NCBI GenBank assembly: GCA_031979385.1
Contig: DALZEF010000010.1
Span: 1-64,000 of the forward strand
From: Timonella sp031979385
Lineage (GTDB): Bacteria > Actinomycetota > Actinomycetes > Actinomycetales > Cellulomonadaceae
DNA: 64,000 nt
Reading direction: 5' to 3'
Part shown: positions 24,323 through 31,620 of the stretch, piece after piece
Numbering within the stretch: the stretch's first letter is position 1
How the letters are laid out: every line of letters begins with the position of its first letter
Translations under genes and position numbers: made by a program
The notes under the pieces: generated by a model
The model's database searches: none
The model's input: only the letters and a program-made list of their open reading frames with translations
What the model was told of the DNA's origin: nothing

Positions 24323-25606
24323 TTATGCGGCGAGTGCGAGTTGGGGCCGCCAGTAGCGTTCTGTTGTGGTGATGGCGTAGCGCATGGCATCCAAGCCGTG
24401 GTCTGCGACCTTGATGGGCTTGTCCTCGCCCTTCTCGGTGGCTTTGGGGTCCCAGGCGTAGCCGGGAATCTCATCGATGAGGTATTCACACACTGACGAG
24501 ATGACGAGACGGCCTGTGGACAGGAGCGAGGCGACGGTGCGGATGCCGTAACCGACGCTGTTGTCGGCGTTGGTGATACCGCGCACCTTGTCGTGGATGA
24601 GTTGTGTCCGGAAACTAGCGGCGGCAGGGTCGAGGAAAATCCAGCGTGGCTCCAGATGAGTCTTATCCCGAAGATCGGTGAGCCAGTCCCGCAACCCGGT
24701 GGAGAGTTGGGTATCCGTCCAGCGTGCGCCGCCCTCCCCCGCAACGTACCGCCACTCATCGATGACGAGGAGACGCGGTACAGGTTCTGCGGTGATCGCC
24801 AGAGCGATAGCGTGTGTCGGGTTGGTAGTTCCGTAGTCCAAGCCGATAGCAATAAGATCCGCGATGGGCGGCAACTTGTCGGCGGGTAGAACGTGTTGTT
24901 CTGGGTTCCACGAATCGTAGATAGAACCTTCTGCAGCGACCCAGTGGCCTTGAATAAACCGGCGATACCATAGGCCTGTGAACTCGGCCTTAATCGAGTT
25001 TTTGTAGTCCTCAGACAGTGACGGGTTGTCATCGAGCGTGAATGACCAGCGCTTCCAGCCCGGAAGGACGAGGCGCCCGTTCTTGCGTTTGCCGATCTTG
25101 TCCAGGAACTTCTTCTTCAACCAGTGTGCGGGACTGTCTGGGTTTGTGGACCCGAAAAGTTGTGCGCCCTTGACGGACATGCGTCCGAGTAACTGCGTGA
25201 AGAATTCTTCGGGGATGACCGTGATCTCATCAACGTACGCGCCAGCCACGGTCATACCGCGAATGATCTTCTCGGCTTTCGCGTCCGAGGCACCGATGAT
25301 GTGCACGGTGCGGCCAAGGATATTGGCTGTTGGTGCGCCGTTGGTGTAGACCACGAGGTTTGCAAGTGGCCCGAATAGGGCTGGGTCTTGCATCGGTTTG
25401 ATGACGTTGCGGAACAGAGCATCGCGGGTGCGCCCGATCATGACCAGTTCGCCACCGTAGGGTGCGGTAGCCAAGAAGATAAACCAGCGAAGCAAGCTGA
25501 CGATGGTTTTTCCGGAGCGGATCGCTCCTTCAAGGATGTTCACGCGGGCATTGGACTCCCTCATGAAGGTGAGCTGCTTCTCGGAGAGGGCAGAGGCTGC
25601 GGTCAT
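24323..25606 (-). CDS. Terminase large subunit
   Basis: A 427-aa packaging motor. The ATPase half has Walker A GAIRSGKT (res 27-34) and Walker B GAYVDE (Asp126-Glu127). The nuclease half begins around IAIGLDYGTTNPTHA, with a later LDPAA and HGLDAMRYA bearing further acidic residues. It cuts and pumps concatemeric DNA into the prohead. Start ATG 25606 is chosen because GAGG lies seven bases upstream; ATG 25630 in the same frame is the alternative. Confidence 0.92.
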   Translation of the reverse strand: MTAASALSEKQLTFMRESNARVNILEGAIRSGKTIVSLLRWFIFLATAPYGGELVMIGRTRDALFRNVIKPMQDPALFGPLANLVVYTNGAPTANILGRTVHIIGASDAKAEKIIRGMTVAGAYVDEITVIPEEFFTQLLGRMSVKGAQLFGSTNPDSPAHWLKKKFLDKIGKRKNGRLVLPGWKRWSFTLDDNPSLSEDYKNSIKAEFTGLWYRRFIQGHWVAAEGSIYDSWNPEQHVLPADKLPPIADLIAIGLDYGTTNPTHAIALAITAEPVPRLLVIDEWRYVAGEGGARWTDTQLSTGLRDWLTDLRDKTHLEPRWIFLDPAAASFRTQLIHDKVRGITNADNSVGYGIRTVASLLSTGRLVISSVCEYLIDEIPGYAWDPKATEKGEDKPIKVADHGLDAMRYAITTTERYWRPQLALAA

Positions 25607-25693
25607 TCGTTCCTCTTTCGCTTGGATCATTCCCAATGTCAGCGGGTCACGTTACAGTGTGATCACAAGATAAGCCCGACTCAGGAGGCAAAG

Positions 25694-26470
25694 ATGCCTA
25701 GCGTTACAAGGCGAATCAACCAGATAACTCAACCTCGCGGGGGGTACATAAACCCACGAAATCTCCTTGTCACTCAACTTGGCGATGGAGAAGACCAGAA
25801 ACTTGAACTCTCAGGCGAGAACATACACGCTTCATTGGTTGGCATGGCGGTGGATTACTTGACTCGCACGATGACCGGATTACCGGCATCAGAGGCATTT
25901 CATGTCTCCATGAGGGGTGCTGCCCAACTCGGCAGCGAGTACTTCGAACTTGCGGCTCATTGGACTGACGTAGTTCAGGATGATCCTCTCTCCGACGAGG
26001 GGATCGTGTCAGCCTGCCAGCTGGTGGGCTTTGATATCGCCTTTCGCCAAGGTCCGGGTTGGTACGACCCCGAAAGCAAAACGCTTCCCGATGAGTTAAC
26101 TATCAGTCATGTCCGAGAAATGGTGAAACGTTCTTTGCAATTCTTTGACAAGCATGGCCCAGTGACGCTCCAGGGATTCACATTCGGTGACGCGTACACG
26201 GAACTCATCAATACGGGGGACGGCGACTTCCTAACGGCAGACACGTTATGGGACTTCAAAGTGTCGGTAAGTTCTCCGAAAAAGGAACACACACTGCAAC
26301 TTCTCGTGTACTGGATCATGGGCGTTCGCTCCGGACACCCAGAGTTTGCGAAGGTGAGCAACCTTGGTGTTTTTAACCCGCGACTCAACTGCATATACAG
26401 CATTCATATTGGCTCGATCGAACCTTCAATCATTGCTGCAGTCGAAACAGACGTGATTGGCTACAACTAA
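25694..26470 (+). CDS. PD-(D/E)XK-like cargo protein between the terminase genes
   Basis: A 258-aa protein on the strand opposite to both terminase genes, with AGGAGG before ATG 25694. Its C-terminal half has GDGDFLTADTLWDFK (Asp178, Asp187, Lys189), which fits the core of restriction-endonuclease-like folds, then HTLQLLVYWIMG and NLGVFNPRLNCIYSI. I know this as a widespread actinobacterial family without assigned function. Opposite orientation and position mark it as an independently transcribed cargo gene, possibly for defence or exclusion. Confidence 0.65.
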   Translation: MPSVTRRINQITQPRGGYINPRNLLVTQLGDGEDQKLELSGENIHASLVGMAVDYLTRTMTGLPASEAFHVSMRGAAQLGSEYFELAAHWTDVVQDDPLSDEGIVSACQLVGFDIAFRQGPGWYDPESKTLPDELTISHVREMVKRSLQFFDKHGPVTLQGFTFGDAYTELINTGDGDFLTADTLWDFKVSVSSPKKEHTLQLLVYWIMGVRSGHPEFAKVSNLGVFNPRLNCIYSIHIGSIEPSIIAAVETDVIGYN

Positions 26471-26476
26471 CGCGGA

Positions 26477-26986
26477 CTAGCGTTCGGTTTCGTCTTGTGG
26501 GCCGCTCACGCCGAGTTGCTTGGCGAGTCCTTCGAGCATGCTGATTGCTCCGGCGGCGCCGTTGTCGCTGTCGAATTGGGTGATTTTGATGGAGCGGTCG
26601 AGTGCGGCGGATGCGGCTTGCATGAGTTTGAGCTTGTCTGACGGAGATGGTTCTTCTTGAGTCCAGGTGACTTGGATGAAGTCCTTGCCGCCGTGGTCGA
26701 TGTAGGTGTGTGGCTGCCAGAGTTGGGAGCGGAGGCGTTCAGCGTCCTCGAGGAGTTTGAGTTCGAGGGCGGCGCGTTTGGCTTTGGCGTCGGCTTGGAC
26801 GGCGGCGGTGGCTGCTCTGGTTTGGCGGCGGTCGAAGGTCAGGCCGAGGCGTTTGGCGTTTGTGGAGATTGTGGTGCGTCCGAAGCCCATGCGTTCGGCG
26901 ATGGCGCGTACGCCGAGGTTTTCGGCGTGGAGGGTGGTGAGCTCGGTGTTGTGGATGTCGGTCCAACGCTTGTTGGCTGGTGGCAT
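26477..26986 (-). CDS. Terminase small subunit-like HTH protein
   Basis: A 169-aa protein. Residues 1-50 form a helix-turn-helix (GVRAIAERMGFGRTTISTNAKRLG) and residues 55-100 a basic helix. It is the nearest gene before the large terminase, allowing for the cargo gene inserted between them on the other strand. It should recognise the pac or cos site and load DNA. Confidence 0.7.
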   Translation of the reverse strand: MPPANKRWTDIHNTELTTLHAENLGVRAIAERMGFGRTTISTNAKRLGLTFDRRQTRAATAAVQADAKAKRAALELKLLEDAERLRSQLWQPHTYIDHGGKDFIQVTWTQEEPSPSDKLKLMQAASAALDRSIKITQFDSDNGAAGAISMLEGLAKQLGVSGPQDETER

Positions 26987-27055
26987 GATGTCACCTGCCT
27001 AGTGCGTGTGTTGTCTACCGTGGGCGCCTGGCCACCGGTGTTTTTGGGGCATGAG

Positions 27056-27088
27056 AAAAGCCACGAGACTTGGCTGTCATCGTGGCTT
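27056..27088 (-). terminator. Intrinsic terminator before the terminase genes
   Basis: 9-bp arms at 27058-27066 and 27080-27088 (AAGCCACGA and complement) with TTTTC after them on the minus strand. It separates the early-region HEPN-like gene from the packaging operon. Confidence 0.6.
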
Positions 27089-27129
27089 CCTACGCGTGCC
27101 TGTTTTTGGGCAGCGTTCTAGTGCTTCTA

Positions 27130-27798
27130 TTAAACCACACCGTCTGCGGTGCTGTCTCCTTGCGTATCGTAGGAAGGACTATTGGAGGATGCTAAAGCGC
27201 GCTCCATCTTTTCGGTGTACAAGATCTCCTCACGCCCGATCTTAGATCCTTCAATTCTTGTGGCTGCGACTGGGTGTGGATTCTCCCCACGAAACGGTGG
27301 CCAGTAATAGTGGAGAAGTGCACGAACGCGTTCATGAGCTGCGTAGAGATCCGCAAGAATTTTCTCTAGCGAATCGTTATCTATTTGCAGAGCAAGATGT
27401 CTTCGTTCCGACGGTAATGTCTTGTCATCAAGTTGCCTCCACATAAACGGAATACCCGAAGAATTTTTTCGAGGAAAACCATGTGCGATGGCATTTCGGT
27501 GTTCGAGCAGTTCGAGGCAGATGTCCATTATGAGAGAAATTGTCCTCGCCTCTGAATCTGGTAGATCATGTAACTTATCTCGGACAAAGTTCACGGAACC
27601 GCTGGCTCCAAAATGTTTTTCGTAGAGACGGTAGTACTTAGAATCATCTTTCGACTTCATCATGCGCAAGTGAATGCCCAGCATTGTAATGATGGCATCT
27701 AGCTCTGATGCTCGATGGATAATTTTTCCAATTTTTGAATATTGGTCGTCAGATAACTCCAAATAGTCGAGTGGCTCAAACGAGAGTTCGTCAGTCAT
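27130..27798 (-). CDS. HEPN-like protein, unknown function
   Basis: A 222-aa, mostly helical protein. The segment CLELLEHRNAIAHGFPR contains Arg101-x4-His106, the R-x4-6-H motif of HEPN RNases, in the usual end-of-helix place. HEPN domains occur in toxins and abortive-infection effectors, but many are inactive. Start ATG 27798 is preferred over GTG 27804. Its base composition is lower in GC than the flanking phage genes, suggesting recent acquisition. Confidence 0.6.
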   Translation of the reverse strand: MTDELSFEPLDYLELSDDQYSKIGKIIHRASELDAIITMLGIHLRMMKSKDDSKYYRLYEKHFGASGSVNFVRDKLHDLPDSEARTISLIMDICLELLEHRNAIAHGFPRKNSSGIPFMWRQLDDKTLPSERRHLALQIDNDSLEKILADLYAAHERVRALLHYYWPPFRGENPHPVAATRIEGSKIGREEILYTEKMERALASSNSPSYDTQGDSTADGVV

Positions 27799-27831
27799 GC
27801 GCACATCGTACTCACTATCTGCATCAATGCG

Positions 27832-28440
27832 CTAGACCGTTTCTTGGAGTAGGCCGACCCATGTTGACGGCGCCCACCGTAGCCATTGGCCGTTGTCGTC
27901 GCGGCAGTTGCGGCAGATTACGTCGGCTTTGTCTGGGTTGTCGCGCCATCCTGGTTGGAGTTCGAGGCGTTGTTCGCAGTGTGGGCAGGTGAGGTTGCCG
28001 GGTGCTTTGGTCCAGGGTTCTTCGCCGGGTAGTGGTTCGTCGAGGGCGAGCCTGATTTTGCGTGGCCATGCCGTGAGGAAGCGTGCGGCGTCGGTGACAT
28101 CGAGGGTGACCTGCTGTTTGGAGTGGGCGTGGTCGATGAGGACTGCGAGCCTGTTGAACGCGGCGATTGTGAGCTCGTCGCTAGCGCCACGGTAGGTGGT
28201 TTTGCCGAAGAGCGCGATGTTCAGGGCGGTTTCGTAGCGGCGGGTTTGGGTGTGGATGTCGTGTTTGAGTTCGCCGGCTGGAGTGTTCCACGGTTCAAGG
28301 TAGGCGCGCTTGTGCGGCGTCTTGGTGTCCTGTGTGAGTGGGTTGCTGCTGGTGTCTAGGACGAGCGCGGACAAGCGCGGATAGAGCACCGTGAGTTCGC
28401 GGGCGGCCTTGTAGAGGGTTTCTGGTGTTGGCGTGTTCAT
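27832..28440 (-). CDS. Zinc-ribbon protein of the early region, unknown function
   Basis: A 202-aa protein with an N-terminal helical domain and a C-terminal zinc ribbon (CPHC near residue 152, CRNC near 176, then WLRWAPSTWVGL). Similar proteins occur in replication regions of actinobacterial prophages; none has a proven role that I know. Ribosome site AGGGAG precedes ATG 28440 and can pair with CTCCCT upstream (see 28447-28560). Confidence 0.6.
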   Translation of the reverse strand: MNTPTPETLYKAARELTVLYPRLSALVLDTSSNPLTQDTKTPHKRAYLEPWNTPAGELKHDIHTQTRRYETALNIALFGKTTYRGASDELTIAAFNRLAVLIDHAHSKQQVTLDVTDAARFLTAWPRKIRLALDEPLPGEEPWTKAPGNLTCPHCEQRLELQPGWRDNPDKADVICRNCRDDNGQWLRWAPSTWVGLLQETV

Positions 28441-28446
28441 GGTTGG

Positions 28447-28560
28447 CTCCCTGCTGGCGTGGTAGATTCCGAAGTGGACAAGGTGTTGGTCTTCGGTGCT
28501 TGAGGGAGATTGATGCTGGGGCGGGTCGTAGTGTTGGTAGCACTACGGCCCGCCTTTTTC
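28447..28560 (+). ncRNA. Candidate small RNA or RBS-sequestering leader
   Basis: On the plus strand: CTCCCT/AGGGAG (28447-28452, 28503-28508) encloses CCGAAG/CTTCGG (28469-28474, 28491-28496). A 14-bp hairpin (28520-28533 with 28541-28554) and TTTTT follow. That is the form of a ~110-nt RNA with an intrinsic terminator. Read on the minus strand, the same outer stem would hide the ribosome site of the zinc-ribbon gene. No promoter was identified. Confidence 0.4.
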
Positions 28561-28591
28561 GTGTGTCGTATGCAGGTTGTACGTTGACGCC

Positions 28592-28951
28592 ATGAATGCT
28601 CTTGACATAGTTGTTGGAATTGCAGGTTGCGCGGGTGCTTGGATGGTCGCTTACGGCTCGTGGGGGCAGTGGCGGATCGTTGCTCGAGATTTCCGTGAAA
28701 CCCAGGACGCGGATACTTACTGGATGATTGACGAGTTGCTTACTGAGCATCCGGAATGGCGTCCCTTGAAGCGTCGTCGCCAACGTAAGCTCGTGACCCA
28801 GATGCTTGACGAGTCACCTGCGGAGTTGGCCGCTTATCAGCGTGCTGACCGCTTGCTCACTGCGTGGACATCATTAGTCGCAGGCTCCTTCGTGGTTGCT
28901 GTCATGAGCGTCGGCGCTTTCGTGGGTGTTGTCTTTGACATGATCGGTTAG
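28592..28951 (+). CDS. Two-TM cargo protein, unknown function
   Basis: A 119-aa protein. Membrane segments are IVVGIAGCAGAWMVAYG and SLVAGSFVVAVMSVGAFVGVVF, with a charged middle loop rich in Arg/Glu. It lies on the plus strand among minus-strand early genes and overlaps the end of the next one by 78 bp tail to tail. Small two-TM prophage proteins often block superinfection or affect membrane potential; that is only an analogy here. Confidence 0.55.
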   Translation: MNALDIVVGIAGCAGAWMVAYGSWGQWRIVARDFRETQDADTYWMIDELLTEHPEWRPLKRRRQRKLVTQMLDESPAELAAYQRADRLLTAWTSLVAGSFVVAVMSVGAFVGVVFDMIG

Positions 28952-29389
28952 CAACGGCTTGTCGTAGATGCCAGTTCGCGGGTTGATGCCAGGGAACGTC
29001 TTGCCGCATGCGCATACTTCGAGGCGGCGCATACGTTCATTGGTCATGCCGTAGCTGCCGTCAGCTCGCAGACACCCCACGTAATGGTGTTCGTCGGCGC
29101 CGTACACGCCCGCATACGGCATCCCCGCGAGCGAAGCTAGTGTGAACGCGTATTCGACCGTGTGGATGATCCTGAGCCGCAGACACGTCACGTATGCGGC
29201 ATGTGCGGCCTGCTGATCGTCAGAACGAATAGCCTCAGCTAAACCATCAACGGCACGGTTTTGAAGATCGCATTCGATACCACGAGCAGCCCCATGCACC
29301 GCCCGGAACGCCCCCTCATCCCACTCGTGCACACCGCACCGAGGCCACGGCACCATCTCCAACAACGAACCCACTACGGGCGCTGTCAT
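28874..29389 (-). CDS. Early-region protein with C-terminal Cys motif, unknown
   Basis: A 171-aa protein. GGAGG six bases upstream fixes ATG 29389, which overlaps the preceding 41-codon gene by 4 nt (ATGA). N-terminal WPRCGVHEWDEGAFRAVHGAARG, a middle helical part, then CACGKTFPGINPRTG. I recognise no family. Confidence 0.55.
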   Translation of the reverse strand: MTAPVVGSLLEMVPWPRCGVHEWDEGAFRAVHGAARGIECDLQNRAVDGLAEAIRSDDQQAAHAAYVTCLRLRIIHTVEYAFTLASLAGMPYAGVYGADEHHYVGCLRADGSYGMTNERMRRLEVCACGKTFPGINPRTGIYDKPLLTDHVKDNTHESADAHDSNHEGACD

Positions 29390-29511
29390 GATCGCCTCCA
29401 CCCTTGACGAACCAACGACTCCGCAAGCATCACAGCTTCGTCCCAATCGAGCTCGAACAAACCGACGTGCGTGTGGATCGCTAACGCCAGACTCTTCACG
29501 CTGTCATCCAT
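29386..29511 (-). CDS. 41-aa coupled small protein
   Basis: The frame runs ATG 29511 to TGA 29388-29386 (product begins MDDSVKSLALAIHTHV and ends LVRQGWRRS). GGGAGG lies ~8 bases upstream. Start and stop overlap both neighbours (TGATG upstream, ATGA downstream), the sign of a real gene in a coupled operon. Function unknown. Confidence 0.6.
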   Translation of the reverse strand: MDDSVKSLALAIHTHVGLFELDWDEAVMLAESLVRQGWRRS

Positions 29512-29633
29512 CAGGAAGCCTCCCGTTCTGGGTTACAGTCGCAATCCACTCCAAGGAATACCGCCTCTAGGCAGATGTCACACAGGCTCTCAAATCGGCC
29601 TTCATTAAGGCCGGCACAGCACGGGCACGTCAC
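29511..29633 (-). CDS. 40-aa zinc-finger-like small protein
   Basis: The frame starts at GTG 29633, seven bases after AGGAGG. It encodes CPCC and CDIC pairs about 20 residues apart (MTCPCCAGLNEGRF, SLCDICLEAV), a likely zinc-binding knuckle. The stop overlaps the start of the next gene (TGATG). Confidence 0.6.
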   Translation of the reverse strand: MTCPCCAGLNEGRFESLCDICLEAVFLGVDCDCNPEREAS

Positions 29634-29635
29634 GA

Positions 29636-30127
29636 TCACACCTCCTGCGTGTGGACACTCAACTGGACGTCCGCGAGAGTGTCCGCTCCGTAGCCTTTGG
29701 CTCGTAGGAGTGCGAGGGCGGAGTCGAGGGTTGTGTGGATGGTGGCGTTGGGGTTGGCGTTTGTTGGGAGTGTGTAGCCGATGAGGTTTGCCCAAGTTTG
29801 GTGTGTGAAGTGTGCCCACCAGTTTTTGGCGTTGTTGGGGCCGTGGCCTTTGCGTTTGGTGACGAGGAAGCCGATTGTGGCTGTGGGGTGGTTTCGGGTT
29901 TCTGTTGTTGTTTGGTGGAGCCAGGTTGTTATGAGGGTGTCGCTGGCGGTTTCGGCTGTGTGCCCTGCTTTGGCTTCGATGATGACGTGTGGGTTGAGTT
30001 CGATGTCTCCCCAGTCGTTGGCTCCGGCGAGTGCGAGGCGTCTGGCGTGTGGGAAGCCTTGTTGGTGTGCGGTGCGGACGATGGCTGTTTCGGCTGCGGT
30101 GCCGATGTCTTTGGGGCGGGTTTTCAT
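29636..30127 (-). CDS. Holliday-junction-resolvase-like nuclease
   Basis: A 163-aa protein with a PD-(D/E)XK core: Glu13 in the first helix, GDIELN (Asp41) and VIIEAKAG (Glu51, Lys53). The size and plain architecture match phage Holliday-junction resolvase-like proteins that debranch DNA before packaging. It overlaps the upstream surface-protein gene by 4 nt. Confidence 0.7.
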   Translation of the reverse strand: MKTRPKDIGTAAETAIVRTAHQQGFPHARRLALAGANDWGDIELNPHVIIEAKAGHTAETASDTLITTWLHQTTTETRNHPTATIGFLVTKRKGHGPNNAKNWWAHFTHQTWANLIGYTLPTNANPNATIHTTLDSALALLRAKGYGADTLADVQLSVHTQEV

Positions 30128-30843
30128 TTTTGGTTCCTGCGGTTGAGTGTGGTGAGTGTGAGGCCTGCGGTGATGCTGGCGGCCATGAGGATGGCGAGGG
30201 CGCTGGTTGTGGTGCCGGTGTCAGCGAGCTGCTCTGTGGGTGGTTCTTGGATGCTGATGGTGTTTGCGGCGACTTCGAGGGCGGGTTGTTCGATGGTGTG
30301 TGGGGTGTGGATGTCGATCACAGGTGTTTCAGAGGTTTCGGATTCTTCGGGAGTTTCGAGGGCTTCGGGTTCGGGTGGTTCGACGCCGGTGCAGTTGTCC
30401 CAGTTACAGATCTCGATGGGCCAGTCACAGCCGCGAGGCGAGAGTGGGATGCCGTCTTCGTTGAGGGGGCAGTCGTAGGGCGGTTCCCACGGCTGTAACT
30501 CTGGCTCTGGTGTGTGGATGCAGAGGGGTTCTTGTCCGCCTTCGCCGTAGTGCTCGTTGAAGCTGTGGAGTTGGATCCAGGCGATGCAGTCACCGGGCTG
30601 GAAGCCTAGTTGGGTCCAGGTGATGGTGGTGGACCCTGCGAGGGCGTGAGAGCGGCCTTCTTCGAAGTGGATGTTGATGGTGTTGCCTGTTGTGGTGCGA
30701 ATGTTGGCGTCTTGTACGTCGTAGGCGTCGAAAGTGCGGCCAGCGGGCAGCGTGATGCCGAGGTGATCGACGGTGTACGGGGTGGGGTGGTCTGATCCGC
30801 TGCCGAGGTGTAGGAGGGCGGCGAGAGCGAGTGTTTCAATCAT
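30124..30843 (-). CDS. Exported LADTG-anchored surface protein
   Basis: A 239-aa protein. A short hydrophobic N terminus (METLALAALLHLG-like) acts as a putative signal. A beta-rich middle has Cys pairs, followed by an acidic Pro/Glu/Thr stalk (EPPEPEALETPEESETSE). The C terminus has LADTG (res 206-210), a hydrophobic stretch ALAILMAASITAGLTL and RRNQK. LAxTG is the signal of class E sortases of actinobacteria. The gene sits inside the early operon with AAGGAG upstream. Placing a wall-anchored protein among replication genes is odd. Confidence 0.65.
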   Translation of the reverse strand: MIETLALAALLHLGSGSDHPTPYTVDHLGITLPAGRTFDAYDVQDANIRTTTGNTINIHFEEGRSHALAGSTTITWTQLGFQPGDCIAWIQLHSFNEHYGEGGQEPLCIHTPEPELQPWEPPYDCPLNEDGIPLSPRGCDWPIEICNWDNCTGVEPPEPEALETPEESETSETPVIDIHTPHTIEQPALEVAANTISIQEPPTEQLADTGTTTSALAILMAASITAGLTLTTLNRRNQK

Positions 30844-30856
30844 GAGGTTCTGCTCC

Positions 30857-31288
30857 TTAGAAGGGTGGTGGCTGGGTGAAGTCGGTTGTGCGGATGGCTG
30901 GCGTAGGGAGTGGTTTTCGTGCGATGGGTAGGCCGCATCGGTGTGCGTGGACGACTGGGGTGTGGTCTGCGTTGGCTGTTGGGGCTTCGACGCCGAGGCC
31001 GGGATAGTAGCGGGGCGAGAGTTGCCAGTTGCCGGGTGTGCCGTGAAGCCGGTAGGTGGGAATGTTCAGGATGATTGCGGCGGTTTCGTCGTGTGTGGTG
31101 CAGAGGGCTGGATGGATGTGGACGTGTGCGGCGAGGGTGTGTGAGTCGTAGCCTTCGAGGGTCCAGGCGTGGCAGGTGCGGCAGCGGGTGGGGCGTAAAT
31201 GCGTGGAGAGTGCTGGGTTGGCGCCCAACTTGATTTCGATGAGTTGGAGCCAGAACGGCGTGGATGGGTGGTTGAAGAGTGTGTTCAT
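30857..31288 (-). CDS. Early protein with CxxC/His cluster, unknown
   Basis: A 143-aa protein starting MNTLFNHPSTPFWLQLIEIK at ATG 31288; the open frame to 31546 would run through a repeat-rich intergenic region and is unlikely. It contains RCRTCHAWTLEGYDSHTL and further His residues (HVHIHPALCTTH), probably a zinc site. No known family. Confidence 0.55.
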   Translation of the reverse strand: MNTLFNHPSTPFWLQLIEIKLGANPALSTHLRPTRCRTCHAWTLEGYDSHTLAAHVHIHPALCTTHDETAAIILNIPTYRLHGTPGNWQLSPRYYPGLGVEAPTANADHTPVVHAHRCGLPIARKPLPTPAIRTTDFTQPPPF

Positions 31289-31312
31289 GGTTGGGGTTCT
31301 GGTTCCTCGAAA

Positions 31313-31620
31313 TGACACTTGTGACGCTTGTGACGGATGTTTGCAACCCTGTAGCCCTATAGGTGTTGTTGAAGATGCAAGATGGCGGATTGTTCCCTTA
31401 CATGTGTGCGTAGGGTGCAAAGAAGTGTCACAAGCGTCACTACTGTCACGATGCATGGTTTGAACTGCGCTTTTAGGCGTGACACTTAGGGTGACACTTA
31501 CGGATTCGTGACACTTAGATGAGTGGGCTTTCATGATTGCCACCATTCGTCGGCCTCTGGAGGTTCCGGCGGTGACACTTCTTCGTCCGTTGGTGACAGT
31601 TGTGAATCGCCATCTGTCAC
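31313..31620. repeat. Iteron-like TGACACTT cluster beside the primase gene (candidate origin)
   Basis: TGACACTT occurs at 31313, 31480, 31492, 31509 and 31573, and inverted at 31423-31430. TGACGCTT variants lie at 31322 and (inverted) 31432. A 14-bp inverted repeat GTGACGCTTGTGAC (31321-31334 with 31427-31440) encloses ~92 bp, with a second inner stem (TTTGCA/TGCAAA). The cluster is mostly intergenic but runs into the primase 3' end. Confidence 0.55.

Noticed and set aside
31313..31620. CRISPR array reading of the TGACACTT repeats
   Set aside because: Repeats are 8-10 bp with irregular short spacing and no cas genes are present; the Cas4-like gene at 35922 belongs to phage recombination.
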